Of a stretch of DNA of 21,464 nucleotides, positions 1 to 7,350 are shown in pieces; the stretch's first letter is position 1; each line of letters starts with the position of its first letter. Below the pieces are notes generated by a model, which saw only the letters and a program-made list of their open reading frames with translations, was not told where the DNA came from and did not search any database. The DNA is from JBKHBT01 sp046542255 (lineage in GTDB: Bacteria; UBP14; UBA6098; JBKHBT01), in NCBI GenBank assembly GCA_046542255.1, contig JBKHBT010000056.1, positions 1-21,464 on the forward strand, written 5' to 3'. Both the position numbers and the translations under genes were made by a program.

Positions 1-253
1 CTTGCGTTTTCCGTTTTTTTGTGTGATAAGAATTGCATTTTGGGCAGCGTTTTTTATGCATTTTTATTTCCTATCATAAAAAAGGCTAGTTAATATCTTA
101 TAATATAGGGACTTAACCCCGATTTTAGCAACCACTTTTTGTCCAGTAAGCCAAAAAAATAAAAATTTGACAGTAAACTCAAAAACGAAAATCACCCCAA
201 CGCCAAGAGCCGTATGGGGTTTCTTTGTTTTAGGGTGAAGAACTTTAGTTTAT
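1..253. other. AT-rich stretch without a recognisable gene
   Basis: I see no credible coding frame on either strand here; the stretch is AT-rich with short homopolymer runs. A weak inverted repeat (ACCCCA at 194-199, TGGGGT at 215-220, 15-nt loop, followed by TTTCTTT) could be a rightward terminator for a gene lying left of the window, but the stem is short. A TTGACA at about 168-173 has no matching -10 element. Confidence 0.5.
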
Positions 254-287
254 AAAAAAAACCACTCAGCGTTTGCTTTGCGGTTTT
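254..287 (-). terminator. Rho-independent terminator of the leftward deoC region
   Basis: Read on the minus strand, AAAACCGC (plus 280-287) pairs with GTGGTTTT (plus 258-265) through seven Watson-Crick pairs and one G-U pair. A symmetric 2x2 internal loop, three more pairs (AGC/GCT) and an AAAC loop follow, and a run of eight T residues trails the stem. It lies about 20 bp past the stop of the small Cys-rich gene and would end transcription from that gene and possibly from deoC. Confidence 0.75.
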
Positions 288-309
288 AGGTTTTGATATG
301 AAATTATCG

Positions 310-504
310 CTAATCAGAATTTAAGTTCGATTTATAAACAATGTCATTGTTTTGATCATCTCTGACTTCTCGATGTAAAGCCCCTTGTAATATATCGTCT
401 GGTATACCATCAGGAAATGCTTGACAAATCATACGTCCATCATTGTTGCGGACATACAATTTGCCATCAACTCTTAAATTTTTGCATGTATCACAAGATA
501 GCAT
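310..504 (-). CDS. small Cys-rich protein of unknown function (AFPDGIP family)
   Basis: A 64-residue cytoplasmic protein with no signal peptide or membrane segment. Visible features are a CDTC motif (Cys4, Cys7), a third cysteine at 27, the block AFPDGIPDDIL (29-39) and His44. This arrangement (CxxC, C-x-AFPDGIP, G...H) recurs in small uncharacterised bacterial proteins; the Cys/His set could bind a metal, but that is inference. The start is the ATG at 504, preceded on the minus strand by AGGGA about five bases upstream. It lies 173 bp downstream of deoC on the same strand and just before a terminator, so it could be transcribed with deoC or alone. No specific function can be assigned. Confidence 0.75.
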   Translation of the reverse strand: MLSCDTCKNLRVDGKLYVRNNDGRMICQAFPDGIPDDILQGALHREVRDDQNNDIVYKSNLNSD

Positions 505-677
505 TTCATTCCCTATCTATTTCTTAGTAGATATTTAATTGATTATTCTTGTCGTTATCTACTTGATTAAGATATTACAAAACAAAGCTTTCTGTAACAT
601 TTTCGCTTGGTCAATCGATTGAGCGTCCTGTTATCTTATAAATTTTCTTCCAGTTTTCATAATCATTATAAAGAGCA
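505..677. other. intergenic spacer between deoC and the small Cys-rich gene
   Basis: AT-rich, 173 bp. No convincing terminator for deoC or promoter for the small gene was found. There is a short palindrome (CAATCGATTG) near 613-622. Confidence 0.4.
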
Positions 678-1472
678 TTAAATTTGTCCTTCTTTAGCAA
701 TATTATCGCCAGCTCCGGCACCAATTCTTGTTGCGCCGGCTTTTAACATTGCCATAGCAGATTCAAGATTTCGGATTCCGCCAGATGCTTTGACGCCAAG
801 CTTTGGTCCGACAACCTGTCTCATCAGAGTAATATCTTCTTCGGTTGCTCCACCGCCACCCATTCCGGTGGATGTCTTGACATAATCAGCTCCCGCAGCG
901 AGGCTCAGAAGACAGGCAGCTATTTTCTCATGCTTGTTTAATTTACATGTCTCGATTATTACCTTAAGAGTTGCTGATTGATTCTCGCAAACCGTTGCGA
1001 CCTCGTAGATATCATGATAGACAATAGAAAAATGCCGACTTTTTAATGCCCCAATATCGATCACCATATCGATTTCTGATGCTCCGTCATAGATTGCAAG
1101 TTCTGCTTCATGTGCCTTAATAACCGCATGATGTGCTCCAAGCGGAAAACCAACAACCGAGCATACTTCCATACCCGAAGAAGCAACGATATCAAAAGCT
1201 GCTTTTACATTATTAGGATTAACACAGATTGATGCGAATTTAAATTCCAAAGCTCCCCGGCAGAATTCACGGATTTGAGTGGCATCGGCAGCAGGATCGA
1301 GTAGGGTATGGTCTATATATTCTGCTATTTCAGAAGGATCCTCGAGCTTAATCACTTCGAAATCACCTGCGAAATCGTGGATTATATATTTCCCCAAAAA
1401 GGTATCGCCCATTTCTTGGCGAATGTCATCCAATACTTCGGTTATTTCTCTATTTTTGACGTTTTCATTCAT
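678..1472 (-). CDS. deoC: deoxyribose-phosphate aldolase
   Basis: This cytoplasmic class I aldolase cleaves 2-deoxyribose-5-phosphate to acetaldehyde and glyceraldehyde-3-phosphate, the last step of deoxynucleoside breakdown. The DeoC barrel covers about residues 48-260 of 264. The Schiff-base lysine is K199 in YVKTSTG; the second active-site lysine is K228 in GVKASGG; the acid/base aspartate is D135 in EIDMVID. The phosphate-binding turn reads GAGAG instead of the more usual GTSSG-like sequence. The first 47 residues form an extension compared with bacterial DeoC of about 220 residues. The start is ATG 1472, with AAGGAG a few bases upstream; its A is shared with the TAA of the HD-domain gene (TAATG), so the two are translationally coupled. 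Confidence 0.95.
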   Translation of the reverse strand: MNENVKNREITEVLDDIRQEMGDTFLGKYIIHDFAGDFEVIKLEDPSEIAEYIDHTLLDPAADATQIREFCRGALEFKFASICVNPNNVKAAFDIVASSGMEVCSVVGFPLGAHHAVIKAHEAELAIYDGASEIDMVIDIGALKSRHFSIVYHDIYEVATVCENQSATLKVIIETCKLNKHEKIAACLLSLAAGADYVKTSTGMGGGGATEEDITLMRQVVGPKLGVKASGGIRNLESAMAMLKAGATRIGAGAGDNIAKEGQI

Positions 1473-2647
1473 TATAGCTCCTTGTCTATAGAAAGTTTTT
1501 TATCTATTTCATCGAATAGTTTGTCAAAAGCAAAAAGGTTATATTCTCGCTCTCTATATTTGTCGCTCATTCTCTTGATTCCCTGCTCGAGTTCGATAGA
1601 ACGAAGCCCATAATATATAGATAATTTGGCTTCTATATAAGCTGCGAATTTATCGCAAAGCTCGAGGAATTGGCCATCTAACATATCATCATCTTTTTCA
1701 GAACTTTGCTGTCGAACTTTATTTGTGAACTCGTCACCATCATCGATGAGAAAGAATCTCAAATCCCGAGCAAGAGATTTGGGCAATAGAGGTAATATAT
1801 GTTCTTGAATATCCGATATTTCGATTTCTCGTAAAACATCAGATAAACCCTCTATTCTGTTTTTCACAGGTGATATCACATCACCTGTCATAACCTCTGG
1901 AAGATCATGGAAAAGCCCACAGAAGAAATTATTATAAACCTGATTAGGATTATCGGTGAAGTCTCTTGTTCCGAGGTATGCCATATATGCTACAATTATA
2001 CTATGGCCCAAAACCGTCGTCTCTGGCACACGATTGGTCTGCGCCCAACGGATCTGATGACGAAGCTGTCCGCAGATATCTATAAAGCGATATGATTTCT
2101 TTTTGAGCAAAATCTTTTGAACCCCGATAAGGCTATAGTGGTCTTCCAGCCTCATCTCGATTTTTTCGAGTGTCTTGTCGATACCAGATAATTGCCTATT
2201 AAAATCATAGATTATCTTGAATTCCCACCATGTGGCAAGAACCGATGCCGCCTCCAGCAGTTTTTTTACAAAGCTTTCCGATTCAGTTATAGTATCAGGA
2301 TATAAGGTATCTTGCATTTCATCTATGATTCTCTTATCAACATTCTCCTCAACCAGCCTTTCTATAACGAAATTCCGAAGCTGCACAGGATTTTCTGATT
2401 TTATCCTATTATAGATTCGCGGATTTATATCGGTAACAATAACACGCTGTAAGAATTCATAAAACCCTCGCTTAATAAGGTATATCCAATCGATCTGCTG
2501 TTCTTCCAGATGACCCATAGTATAGGCAATAGTCATCTTTTGGGCCTGCTTTTCAAGTTCGGTGAACCCAGGTGGACGGATGTGGTCATTCCACCTTTTC
2601 ATATTTGCAGCCCTATAGAGTAGAAGTATAATATTTCCAGATAGCAT
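1472..2647 (-). CDS. YfbR-like HD-domain 5'-deoxynucleotidase with an N-terminal degenerate HD copy
   Basis: A 391-residue soluble protein. The C-terminal half (about 195-391) matches the YfbR type of HD phosphohydrolase, which removes the 5'-phosphate from deoxynucleoside monophosphates: RW at 200-201, His215 (LGHS), His247-Asp248 with Glu251 and Asp256 in FHDLPEVMTGD, and Asp332 in LCDKF. All metal and catalytic positions of that family are present. The N-terminal half aligns with the C-terminal half motif by motif but has lost these residues (see findings). The start is the ATG at 2647 (MLSGN) because GGAGG lies five bases upstream; the longer frame from 2680 has no ribosome site. Coupling to deoC supports a role in deoxynucleotide breakdown, which is inference. 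Confidence 0.8.
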   Translation of the reverse strand: MLSGNIILLLYRAANMKRWNDHIRPPGFTELEKQAQKMTIAYTMGHLEEQQIDWIYLIKRGFYEFLQRVIVTDINPRIYNRIKSENPVQLRNFVIERLVEENVDKRIIDEMQDTLYPDTITESESFVKKLLEAASVLATWWEFKIIYDFNRQLSGIDKTLEKIEMRLEDHYSLIGVQKILLKKKSYRFIDICGQLRHQIRWAQTNRVPETTVLGHSIIVAYMAYLGTRDFTDNPNQVYNNFFCGLFHDLPEVMTGDVISPVKNRIEGLSDVLREIEISDIQEHILPLLPKSLARDLRFFLIDDGDEFTNKVRQQSSEKDDDMLDGQFLELCDKFAAYIEAKLSIYYGLRSIELEQGIKRMSDKYREREYNLFAFDKLFDEIDKKLSIDKEL

Positions 2648-2652
2648 GTATT

Positions 2653-2657
2653 CCTCC
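2653..2657 (-). promoter_or_regulatory. Shine-Dalgarno site deciding the HD-gene start
   Basis: GGAGG on the minus strand, five bases before ATG 2647. It favours this start over the in-frame ATG at 2680, which would add 11 residues. Confidence 0.8.
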
Positions 2658-2711
2658 ATCATGGAATTTTTATTATGCAAAGATTATGCATATAAATCCC
2701 ATTAATAAAAG

Positions 2712-2740
2712 AATTTAAGTTAAAAAAGCTCGCTCGTCAA
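2712..2740 (-). promoter_or_regulatory. sigma-70-type promoter of the HD-deoC operon
   Basis: On the minus strand, TTGACG (-35, 2735-2740) is separated by 17 bp from TAAATT (-10, 2712-2717), placing the start of transcription about 60 bp before ATG 2647. No terminator is evident between the esterase stop (2759) and this site, so read-through from upstream is also possible. Confidence 0.55.
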
Positions 2741-2758
2741 GAATTCTTATCTATCGAA

Positions 2759-3925
2759 TTATTTTTGATAGACAATTTTTTGGCTTCGTCCGTTTTCCGG
2801 GTTTTCAAGGAGATATATGCCTGAGGACAAGCCAGCTTCGGGGATCCATAAATTATCGTTTTCTGCTAATCTTTTTATGATACGGCCATTTAAGTCGCGA
2901 ATAATAAGAGCATCGCCTTGACTATTGTCGATTCTACAAGCTGAATTGAAAGGATTGGGAGAAACTTTGAAATCAAGTTCAGTCGGCTGGTTTTTGGGCT
3001 TTTCAACTATATCTTCGAGTACATCGCCAATAAAATCCATCGCCAAAATACGGGCTCTCGACTCTTGATCATAGGCGAAGTTTTCAAAACTGCTCGTATG
3101 GTCACCCTCCAGCCAGAAAGTGTCTGTATCGTGATATTCATTGAAATCATTATAAACGTCATCCACTTCGCCATCCAAAATTACAAGTCCCATATCCCCA
3201 ATATCCCCACCAATAATATGTTCCATATCTTCCTGTGCGACAAAGAAAACAAAAGGCGGCATTCCTTCATGTCTATGATATTTTGGTGAAGCATCGTACC
3301 AATTTAATGTATCATCTGTAAATATCTCTCCAAAAGGTAAATAAGGCCAAATCATCGGCGCCCATGAACCGAGTTCATGCCAAAGACCCGGCATATCGTA
3401 AACCCCTAATGAAAATGAAATGATGCCCTGTATCTGACTTTCGGCACTGCCGGTTGCTTCGAGGTAGCTGGTATTTGTACCAAGAAGCGTCGATAGATGT
3501 GCGCCTGCCGAATGGCCCATAACAAAAATCTTATCGGCTGTTCCGCCATATTCACCGATATTTTCATAGGTCCAATGGAAAGCCTGTGCAACATCTTCGA
3601 TATGGTCGGGATGTGTTACTTCTGGATGTAGGGAATCGGAGAGGCGGTAAGATATAATCACAGTGATAAGTTCTTCTTCGTCAGCAAGAATTTGGCCAAG
3701 CATTCTATAATCTCGTCGGTCGCCATACATCCAGGTTCCGCCATGGACAAAGAAAACGGTCGGAGTGCCGCACGTTGGAGAACTCGGTGTGAAGATATCT
3801 AATTTATTCTTATCTATCTGCGGTGCTTCTCCTTCTGGATAATAGGGTATATCCAGATACGATTCATAACTGAATGCTATGCTTATTACAATAATTATTG
3901 CGGCTAATAAAAAACATTTTTTCAT
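2759..3925 (-). CDS. secreted alpha/beta hydrolase (carboxylesterase-like) with C-terminal sorting domain
   Basis: A 388-residue exported esterase of the BD-FAE/HSL-like alpha/beta hydrolase group; the substrate cannot be told. An N-terminal signal peptide (MKKCFLLAAIIIVISIAFS) is followed by the oxyanion motif HGG (61-63), the nucleophile Ser139 in GHSAG and a likely catalytic His276 in GDHTS. An acidic residue near FVAQED is a candidate third member. Residues from about 314 form a sorting-type beta domain with the PNPFN motif, typical of proteins secreted by a type IX-like route in FCB bacteria. The start is ATG 3925, preceded by AGAGGA; an in-frame ATG at 3940 lacks a ribosome site and would spoil the signal peptide. 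The ribosome site lies inside the end of the VOC gene. Confidence 0.85.
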   Translation of the reverse strand: MKKCFLLAAIIIVISIAFSYESYLDIPYYPEGEAPQIDKNKLDIFTPSSPTCGTPTVFFVHGGTWMYGDRRDYRMLGQILADEEELITVIISYRLSDSLHPEVTHPDHIEDVAQAFHWTYENIGEYGGTADKIFVMGHSAGAHLSTLLGTNTSYLEATGSAESQIQGIISFSLGVYDMPGLWHELGSWAPMIWPYLPFGEIFTDDTLNWYDASPKYHRHEGMPPFVFFVAQEDMEHIIGGDIGDMGLVILDGEVDDVYNDFNEYHDTDTFWLEGDHTSSFENFAYDQESRARILAMDFIGDVLEDIVEKPKNQPTELDFKVSPNPFNSACRIDNSQGDALIIRDLNGRIIKRLAENDNLWIPEAGLSSGIYLLENPENGRSQKIVYQK

Positions 3926-3926
3926 T

Positions 3927-4463
3927 TTATCCTCTTTCATCGGGTTTTATTTGTTCCCATTTAAGATATATCATATCTCCCAGCTCGATAATATTTTCAA
4001 CTAAATCTTTTGGCAATTGGGTTTTCTCTATTACTTCATCCAGTTTTAGTCCTTCTCGGTGAAGGCGAAGTGCAACAACTTCCATGGGTTCTGCAATCTC
4101 GATAAGATGCATATCCGGGTCATAGATTCTTATTGTTCTTTGTCCCCATGGCTCTTGTCGGATAGGGTGTGCGAAATCGATATTGCTTTTTTGAAGTATC
4201 TCAAAATCGGATTCGATATCCGGAGTTTCAAAATACATTTCAAGCTCTTGCGCTGAATCTTTTGTATGACATTTACTTCCAAATATAAAATTATGTGCAA
4301 ATTCTTTTTCCCATAGCATAAGGCCATTGTCGAATTCAACAGATTCACCAAAATCCATTAAAACTTCAAGGCCGAAAATTCTCTGATAAAACTCTTTTGA
4401 TTTTTCTATATCAGATACAAAAAGGACAAGGCCTTTATATTTTGCTTCTAAAGCTTTTTTCAT
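3927..4463 (-). CDS. VOC (glyoxalase/bleomycin-resistance fold) family protein
   Basis: A cytoplasmic protein of 178 residues. Residues about 8-126 form a vicinal-oxygen-chelate fold: the first beta-alpha unit reads LVLFVSDIEKSKEFYQRIFG, and the last strand ends with LIEIAEP, whose Glu122 sits where VOC enzymes keep a metal ligand. A histidine usual at the first strand is not present, so a complete metal site is doubtful. The last 50 residues are a helical extension outside the fold. The start is ATG 4463; a GTG directly before it (4466) is equally open. No Shine-Dalgarno is visible. The gene ends one base before the start of the secreted esterase. The specific reaction is unknown. Confidence 0.75.
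   Translation of the reverse strand: MKKALEAKYKGLVLFVSDIEKSKEFYQRIFGLEVLMDFGESVEFDNGLMLWEKEFAHNFIFGSKCHTKDSAQELEMYFETPDIESDFEILQKSNIDFAHPIRQEPWGQRTIRIYDPDMHLIEIAEPMEVVALRLHREGLKLDEVIEKTQLPKDLVENIIELGDMIYLKWEQIKPDERG
3930..3935 (-). promoter_or_regulatory. Shine-Dalgarno site of the esterase, inside the VOC gene
   Basis: AGAGGA on the minus strand, four bases before ATG 3925. It forms the last sense codons of the upstream VOC gene, so the two genes should be translationally coupled. Confidence 0.7.
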
Positions 4464-4472
4464 CACAATTAC

Positions 4473-4500
4473 AATTTATTGAATTTCAATTTATTTGCAA
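4473..4500 (-). promoter_or_regulatory. possible promoter giving a leaderless VOC transcript
   Basis: On the minus strand, TTGCAA (4495-4500), a 16-bp spacer and TAAATT (4473-4478) would start transcription at about 4466, right at the GTG/ATG start. The lack of a ribosome site fits leaderless translation. The -35 is a weak match. Confidence 0.35.
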
Positions 4501-4588
4501 ATACTAATATTTAATTAATTTCAAATTTCTACGGGCTTTTGCGCACAATGTTTTGTATATTAGTTAATTGATGTTTTAAAGGAGTTTA

Positions 4589-5611
4589 ATGTTCGATTTA
4601 TTATTTAAAGGCTTTTTTCTCGGATTATCGATCGGTTCTACGTGCCTAATTACATGTGGCCCTGTTTTTCTTCCTTATGTTCTTCGGGACAAGAGAAATC
4701 TCAGAAAAGGTTTTCTTCAAGCATTCTATTTTTTAAGCGGCCGCCTTGGTGGATATTTGCTTTTCGGTATTTTGGCAGGGATTTTGGGATCGGTGATTAC
4801 TGAAGAGTACAGGACTCTAATCGCTAGCATATCGTATATTTTACTCGGCAGTTTTCTAATCTATAATTCTATCAGGCCACCACTGAAGCAGGTCTGTTCA
4901 GCAAAAGGGATTCGAAAGGCTTTCCAGAATCCGGCCATTCTAGGATTATTGACAGGCATTAATCTTTGCCCGCCTTTTGCTCTTGCATTGAGTACGGCTT
5001 TCGAAAGCGGTGGGCCTTTTGGCGGCATGATGCTTTTCGGCGGATTCTTTTTTGGATCAGCCCTTTGGTTTATACCGCTGGCGATTTTCTCTGGATTTAG
5101 CATATATAAGCCAGTCAGGATAATATCTCGAATAGTCGGCGTGCTCGTGGCACTGTATTTTATCTATCAGGGTTTTGTTGGGATATTCAATGAGGACAAA
5201 GCCATATCTTCGAATAAAAAAACTGAATCAGAGGAGCAGATATTATCATTTACTGAATTTGATTCAATATACATTGTATCGGAAAATGAAAAAATTGCGC
5301 ATACTACAGATAGTATTTTAATGCGAAGAACTCTGAAAAGCTATGCGAGCATTATACATAAAAGCGAATTTGCATTTGATGAGATTCCTGTTGGCTCTGC
5401 TGTATTGCACTTATCTTTTGAAGCCGGTAATGATTCCTTGAAATCGATTTCGAAAGAAAAAATTTATTATACTGTAAATGCAGTTTTAGATAGCAGTAAG
5501 TCATTATATGAGAAAGAACTTGAAGTACTTGCTAATATGCTACGTCAGTATTATTTTAGGCGTGATGAAAATGAAGGTTTCTATTTTATAACGGAGCCGG
5601 GTGATGGTTGA
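4589..5611 (+). CDS. six-TM TauE/SafE (UreH/DsbD_2-like) membrane protein with C-terminal soluble domain
   Basis: A 340-residue inner-membrane protein. Residues 1-200 hold six hydrophobic segments arranged as two three-helix halves. Each half opens with a Cys/Pro motif in a helix: CLITCGPVFLP (about 18-28) and NLCPPF (about 121-126). This is the pattern of the TauE/SafE, UreH and DsbD/CcdA-like membrane families, which move anions, metals or reducing equivalents; the substrate here is unknown. Residues 201-340 form a polar domain that I do not recognise. AAAGGAG lies four bases before ATG 4589. The 3' end overlaps the next gene by eight bases, the first of a tight four-gene run. A CcdA-like thiol role would also fit the cysteines. 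Confidence 0.75.
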   Translation: MFDLLFKGFFLGLSIGSTCLITCGPVFLPYVLRDKRNLRKGFLQAFYFLSGRLGGYLLFGILAGILGSVITEEYRTLIASISYILLGSFLIYNSIRPPLKQVCSAKGIRKAFQNPAILGLLTGINLCPPFALALSTAFESGGPFGGMMLFGGFFFGSALWFIPLAIFSGFSIYKPVRIISRIVGVLVALYFIYQGFVGIFNEDKAISSNKKTESEEQILSFTEFDSIYIVSENEKIAHTTDSILMRRTLKSYASIIHKSEFAFDEIPVGSAVLHLSFEAGNDSLKSISKEKIYYTVNAVLDSSKSLYEKELEVLANMLRQYYFRRDENEGFYFITEPGDG

Positions 5612-6839
5612 TTACGATCCAAATTATCGAAAAGTAAAACCATACAAAGATAGAAGGCTATTTTACAAGATTGCATCGGTTATTCTGGGCGTTTTATTAA
5701 TTGTGGGAACAGTTTTTTTGCTAATTAGAGACAGTTCCACTTCCAGTAATACTAATTTTGAAATCGATGGGCTTGCTAAATCGGATATCTCGAGTTTTGA
5801 TGATAATGATGCTTCATCCTCACCGAATCTCGAAGAGCGATTAGACAGTTGTATTGCCGATTGTAGGTTTCTTTTAGGGGTTCCAGAAAATCAAATAAGG
5901 ATTAGAAATACTCAGGATGAGTCCGGACTGCCGGGGATTATGCAAAAAAGAATCTTTATGAATGTGCCGGATGTCTTTCCAATGGCACATGTGAACCAGA
6001 TTGTCCATTTTGCTTTTCGAAGACGTAATTATGAAGTAATCGATGGATTAGAGATTATTGCGGGTAGAAAAATTCTCGTAAAAGCCGGTGAAAATGGGTT
6101 TGTAACACATATTATAACAATAAGAAGGAGACAGGACATAAAGCCTGAGATAGGATATGTTTCTTTGATAATTGGCGGATTTGGCAAATATCCAGTGAAA
6201 AGTATTTCTGATCTTTTGGATATTAAAGACCCATTCACAGCAGCTATTATGCCAGAAGAAGAATATTCATATGAAATTTACCATGCTTTGAAAGAAAAAA
6301 ATACTGAAAAATTTATCTCAATATCACTAAAAACGAACCATAAAAGAAATAATTCATCGATAAATGAAAATGATATAAAAAGAACGATGGAAAGAGCCTT
6401 TCGAGATTTTCCAGATGCCGTTGGGGCCGTTAATCTAATACATAAAAATGTAAAGCGAAAGTCTAATATTTTTGCTATAACAATAGAAGATTCTTACGTG
6501 GATTCCATATTTTATATTAATGATTTAGTTGGCAAATATCCTAAGAATGAAAAAATAATCCGAAATGAAGGTTTTTTATTTGCTCCTGTCGATTATATTA
6601 TAGATATTACTAAGGAAGAAAATGGAGCAGGCTCATCGGAGTTATTTGATTTTGCTTTGATGTCGAGATTGAGTGAAACAGGTGTTATTATTGGCATATA
6701 CATCGATGAAGCAAATATCAGAATTCTCGATAAGAATATTAGAAGGCTAAAAAGGCTGGGCATAAGGCTCCTGCCGGCAAGCGAAATGATCAGGAGGAAA
6801 GAGAACTGGCAAAACCAGCAAAAATCTACCGCTTCTTAA
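5604..6839 (+). CDS. membrane-anchored divergent polysaccharide deacetylase-like protein (YibQ-like), probably not catalytic
   Basis: A 411-residue protein: cytoplasmic N-terminus, one TM helix (about 20-41), a low-complexity linker, a domain at 76-180 and a YibQ-type (divergent polysaccharide deacetylase) domain at about 184-400. The fold is recognisable from SLIIGGFGK (188-196), AAIMP (213-217), DAVGAVN (271-277) and the C-terminal LGIRLLPASEM (385-395). The metal and catalytic motifs normally found at these points (DDFG, HLPME, NNHMGS, GH) are replaced (GGFG, SLKTN, NLIHKN, GIY). The ATG at 5604 has GGAG seven bases upstream; GTG 5601 is an alternative. It overlaps the upstream gene by eight bases and the downstream gene by 34. 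It may bind a glycan or act as scaffold; this is inference. Confidence 0.65.
   Translation: MVDYDPNYRKVKPYKDRRLFYKIASVILGVLLIVGTVFLLIRDSSTSSNTNFEIDGLAKSDISSFDDNDASSSPNLEERLDSCIADCRFLLGVPENQIRIRNTQDESGLPGIMQKRIFMNVPDVFPMAHVNQIVHFAFRRRNYEVIDGLEIIAGRKILVKAGENGFVTHIITIRRRQDIKPEIGYVSLIIGGFGKYPVKSISDLLDIKDPFTAAIMPEEEYSYEIYHALKEKNTEKFISISLKTNHKRNNSSINENDIKRTMERAFRDFPDAVGAVNLIHKNVKRKSNIFAITIEDSYVDSIFYINDLVGKYPKNEKIIRNEGFLFAPVDYIIDITKEENGAGSSELFDFALMSRLSETGVIIGIYIDEANIRILDKNIRRLKRLGIRLLPASEMIRRKENWQNQQKSTAS
6792..6797 (+). promoter_or_regulatory. strong Shine-Dalgarno pointing to a CTG start
   Basis: AGGAGG lies eight bases before the CTG at 6806, inside the 3' end of the preceding gene. No ATG or GTG stands at a suitable distance in the frame of the EIIA gene. 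Confidence 0.6.
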
Positions 6840-7333
6840 ATGAAGAGAATGTTTCTCATGAGCTGACACACAGAGACGAAATAGAAGCGATTTTGCAAGA
6901 AGCCGAAGAGACAGAAAGCGAAGTTCCGGTGATGCTTATTAAGACTATGGTTATCGACCAATTGGTCGATATGCTTGATACTACTGGCGTAGTGCGGAAT
7001 AAATCCAAGCTTGGTAAGCTAATGAGCAACCGTGAGAAGCGGATGTCAACTGGCTTGCAAAATGGCATCGCTTTTCCTCATGTGAGAACCGATGTAGTCC
7101 GTGGCTTTGGTATGGCTATTTTGATTCCAGATATCCCAATCCCTTATGAATCTTTCGATGGAGAGCCGGTTTCGATTATAATTGGCATGGTTTCTCCTAC
7201 ATATGATGATTCTTTGCATCTTAAAATGTGTGCAAAAATCGCAAGCCTATTCGAATTTGAAGATTTTCGCGAAGCACTAAAAAATTCAAAGACTTATGAT
7301 GAGGTCGTTTTCCTATTTAGACAAGAAGAATAA
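6806..7333 (+). CDS. PTS EIIA-type (fructose/nitrogen family) phosphocarrier protein
   Basis: A cytoplasmic protein of 175 residues if started at CTG 6806. The EIIA fold is seen in VDMLDTTGVV (54-63), NREKRMSTG (75-83), the phosphorylated-histidine motif NGIAFPH (His92) and a C-terminal half with LHLKMCAKIASLF. No EIIB, EIIC, HPr or EI gene is present here, so a regulatory role like that of EIIA-Ntr is more likely than sugar uptake; that is inference. The frame is open upstream of the TTG at 6893 and reads KIYRFLNEENVSHEL from residue 6, which resembles the usual EIIA N-terminus; together with AGGAGG this favours CTG 6806. It ends 17 bp before the NUDIX gene. Confidence 0.8.
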   Translation: MAKPAKIYRFLNEENVSHELTHRDEIEAILQEAEETESEVPVMLIKTMVIDQLVDMLDTTGVVRNKSKLGKLMSNREKRMSTGLQNGIAFPHVRTDVVRGFGMAILIPDIPIPYESFDGEPVSIIIGMVSPTYDDSLHLKMCAKIASLFEFEDFREALKNSKTYDEVVFLFRQEE

Positions 7334-7350
7334 TAGATTCTGGAGATTAT

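Noticed and set aside
168..200. Promoter beginning with TTGACA near position 168
   Set aside because: No -10-like hexamer lies 15-19 bp downstream and no gene follows on that strand.
2647..2680. Longer N-terminus for the HD protein
   Set aside because: GGAGG stands directly before the internal ATG at 2647, and nothing like it precedes 2680.
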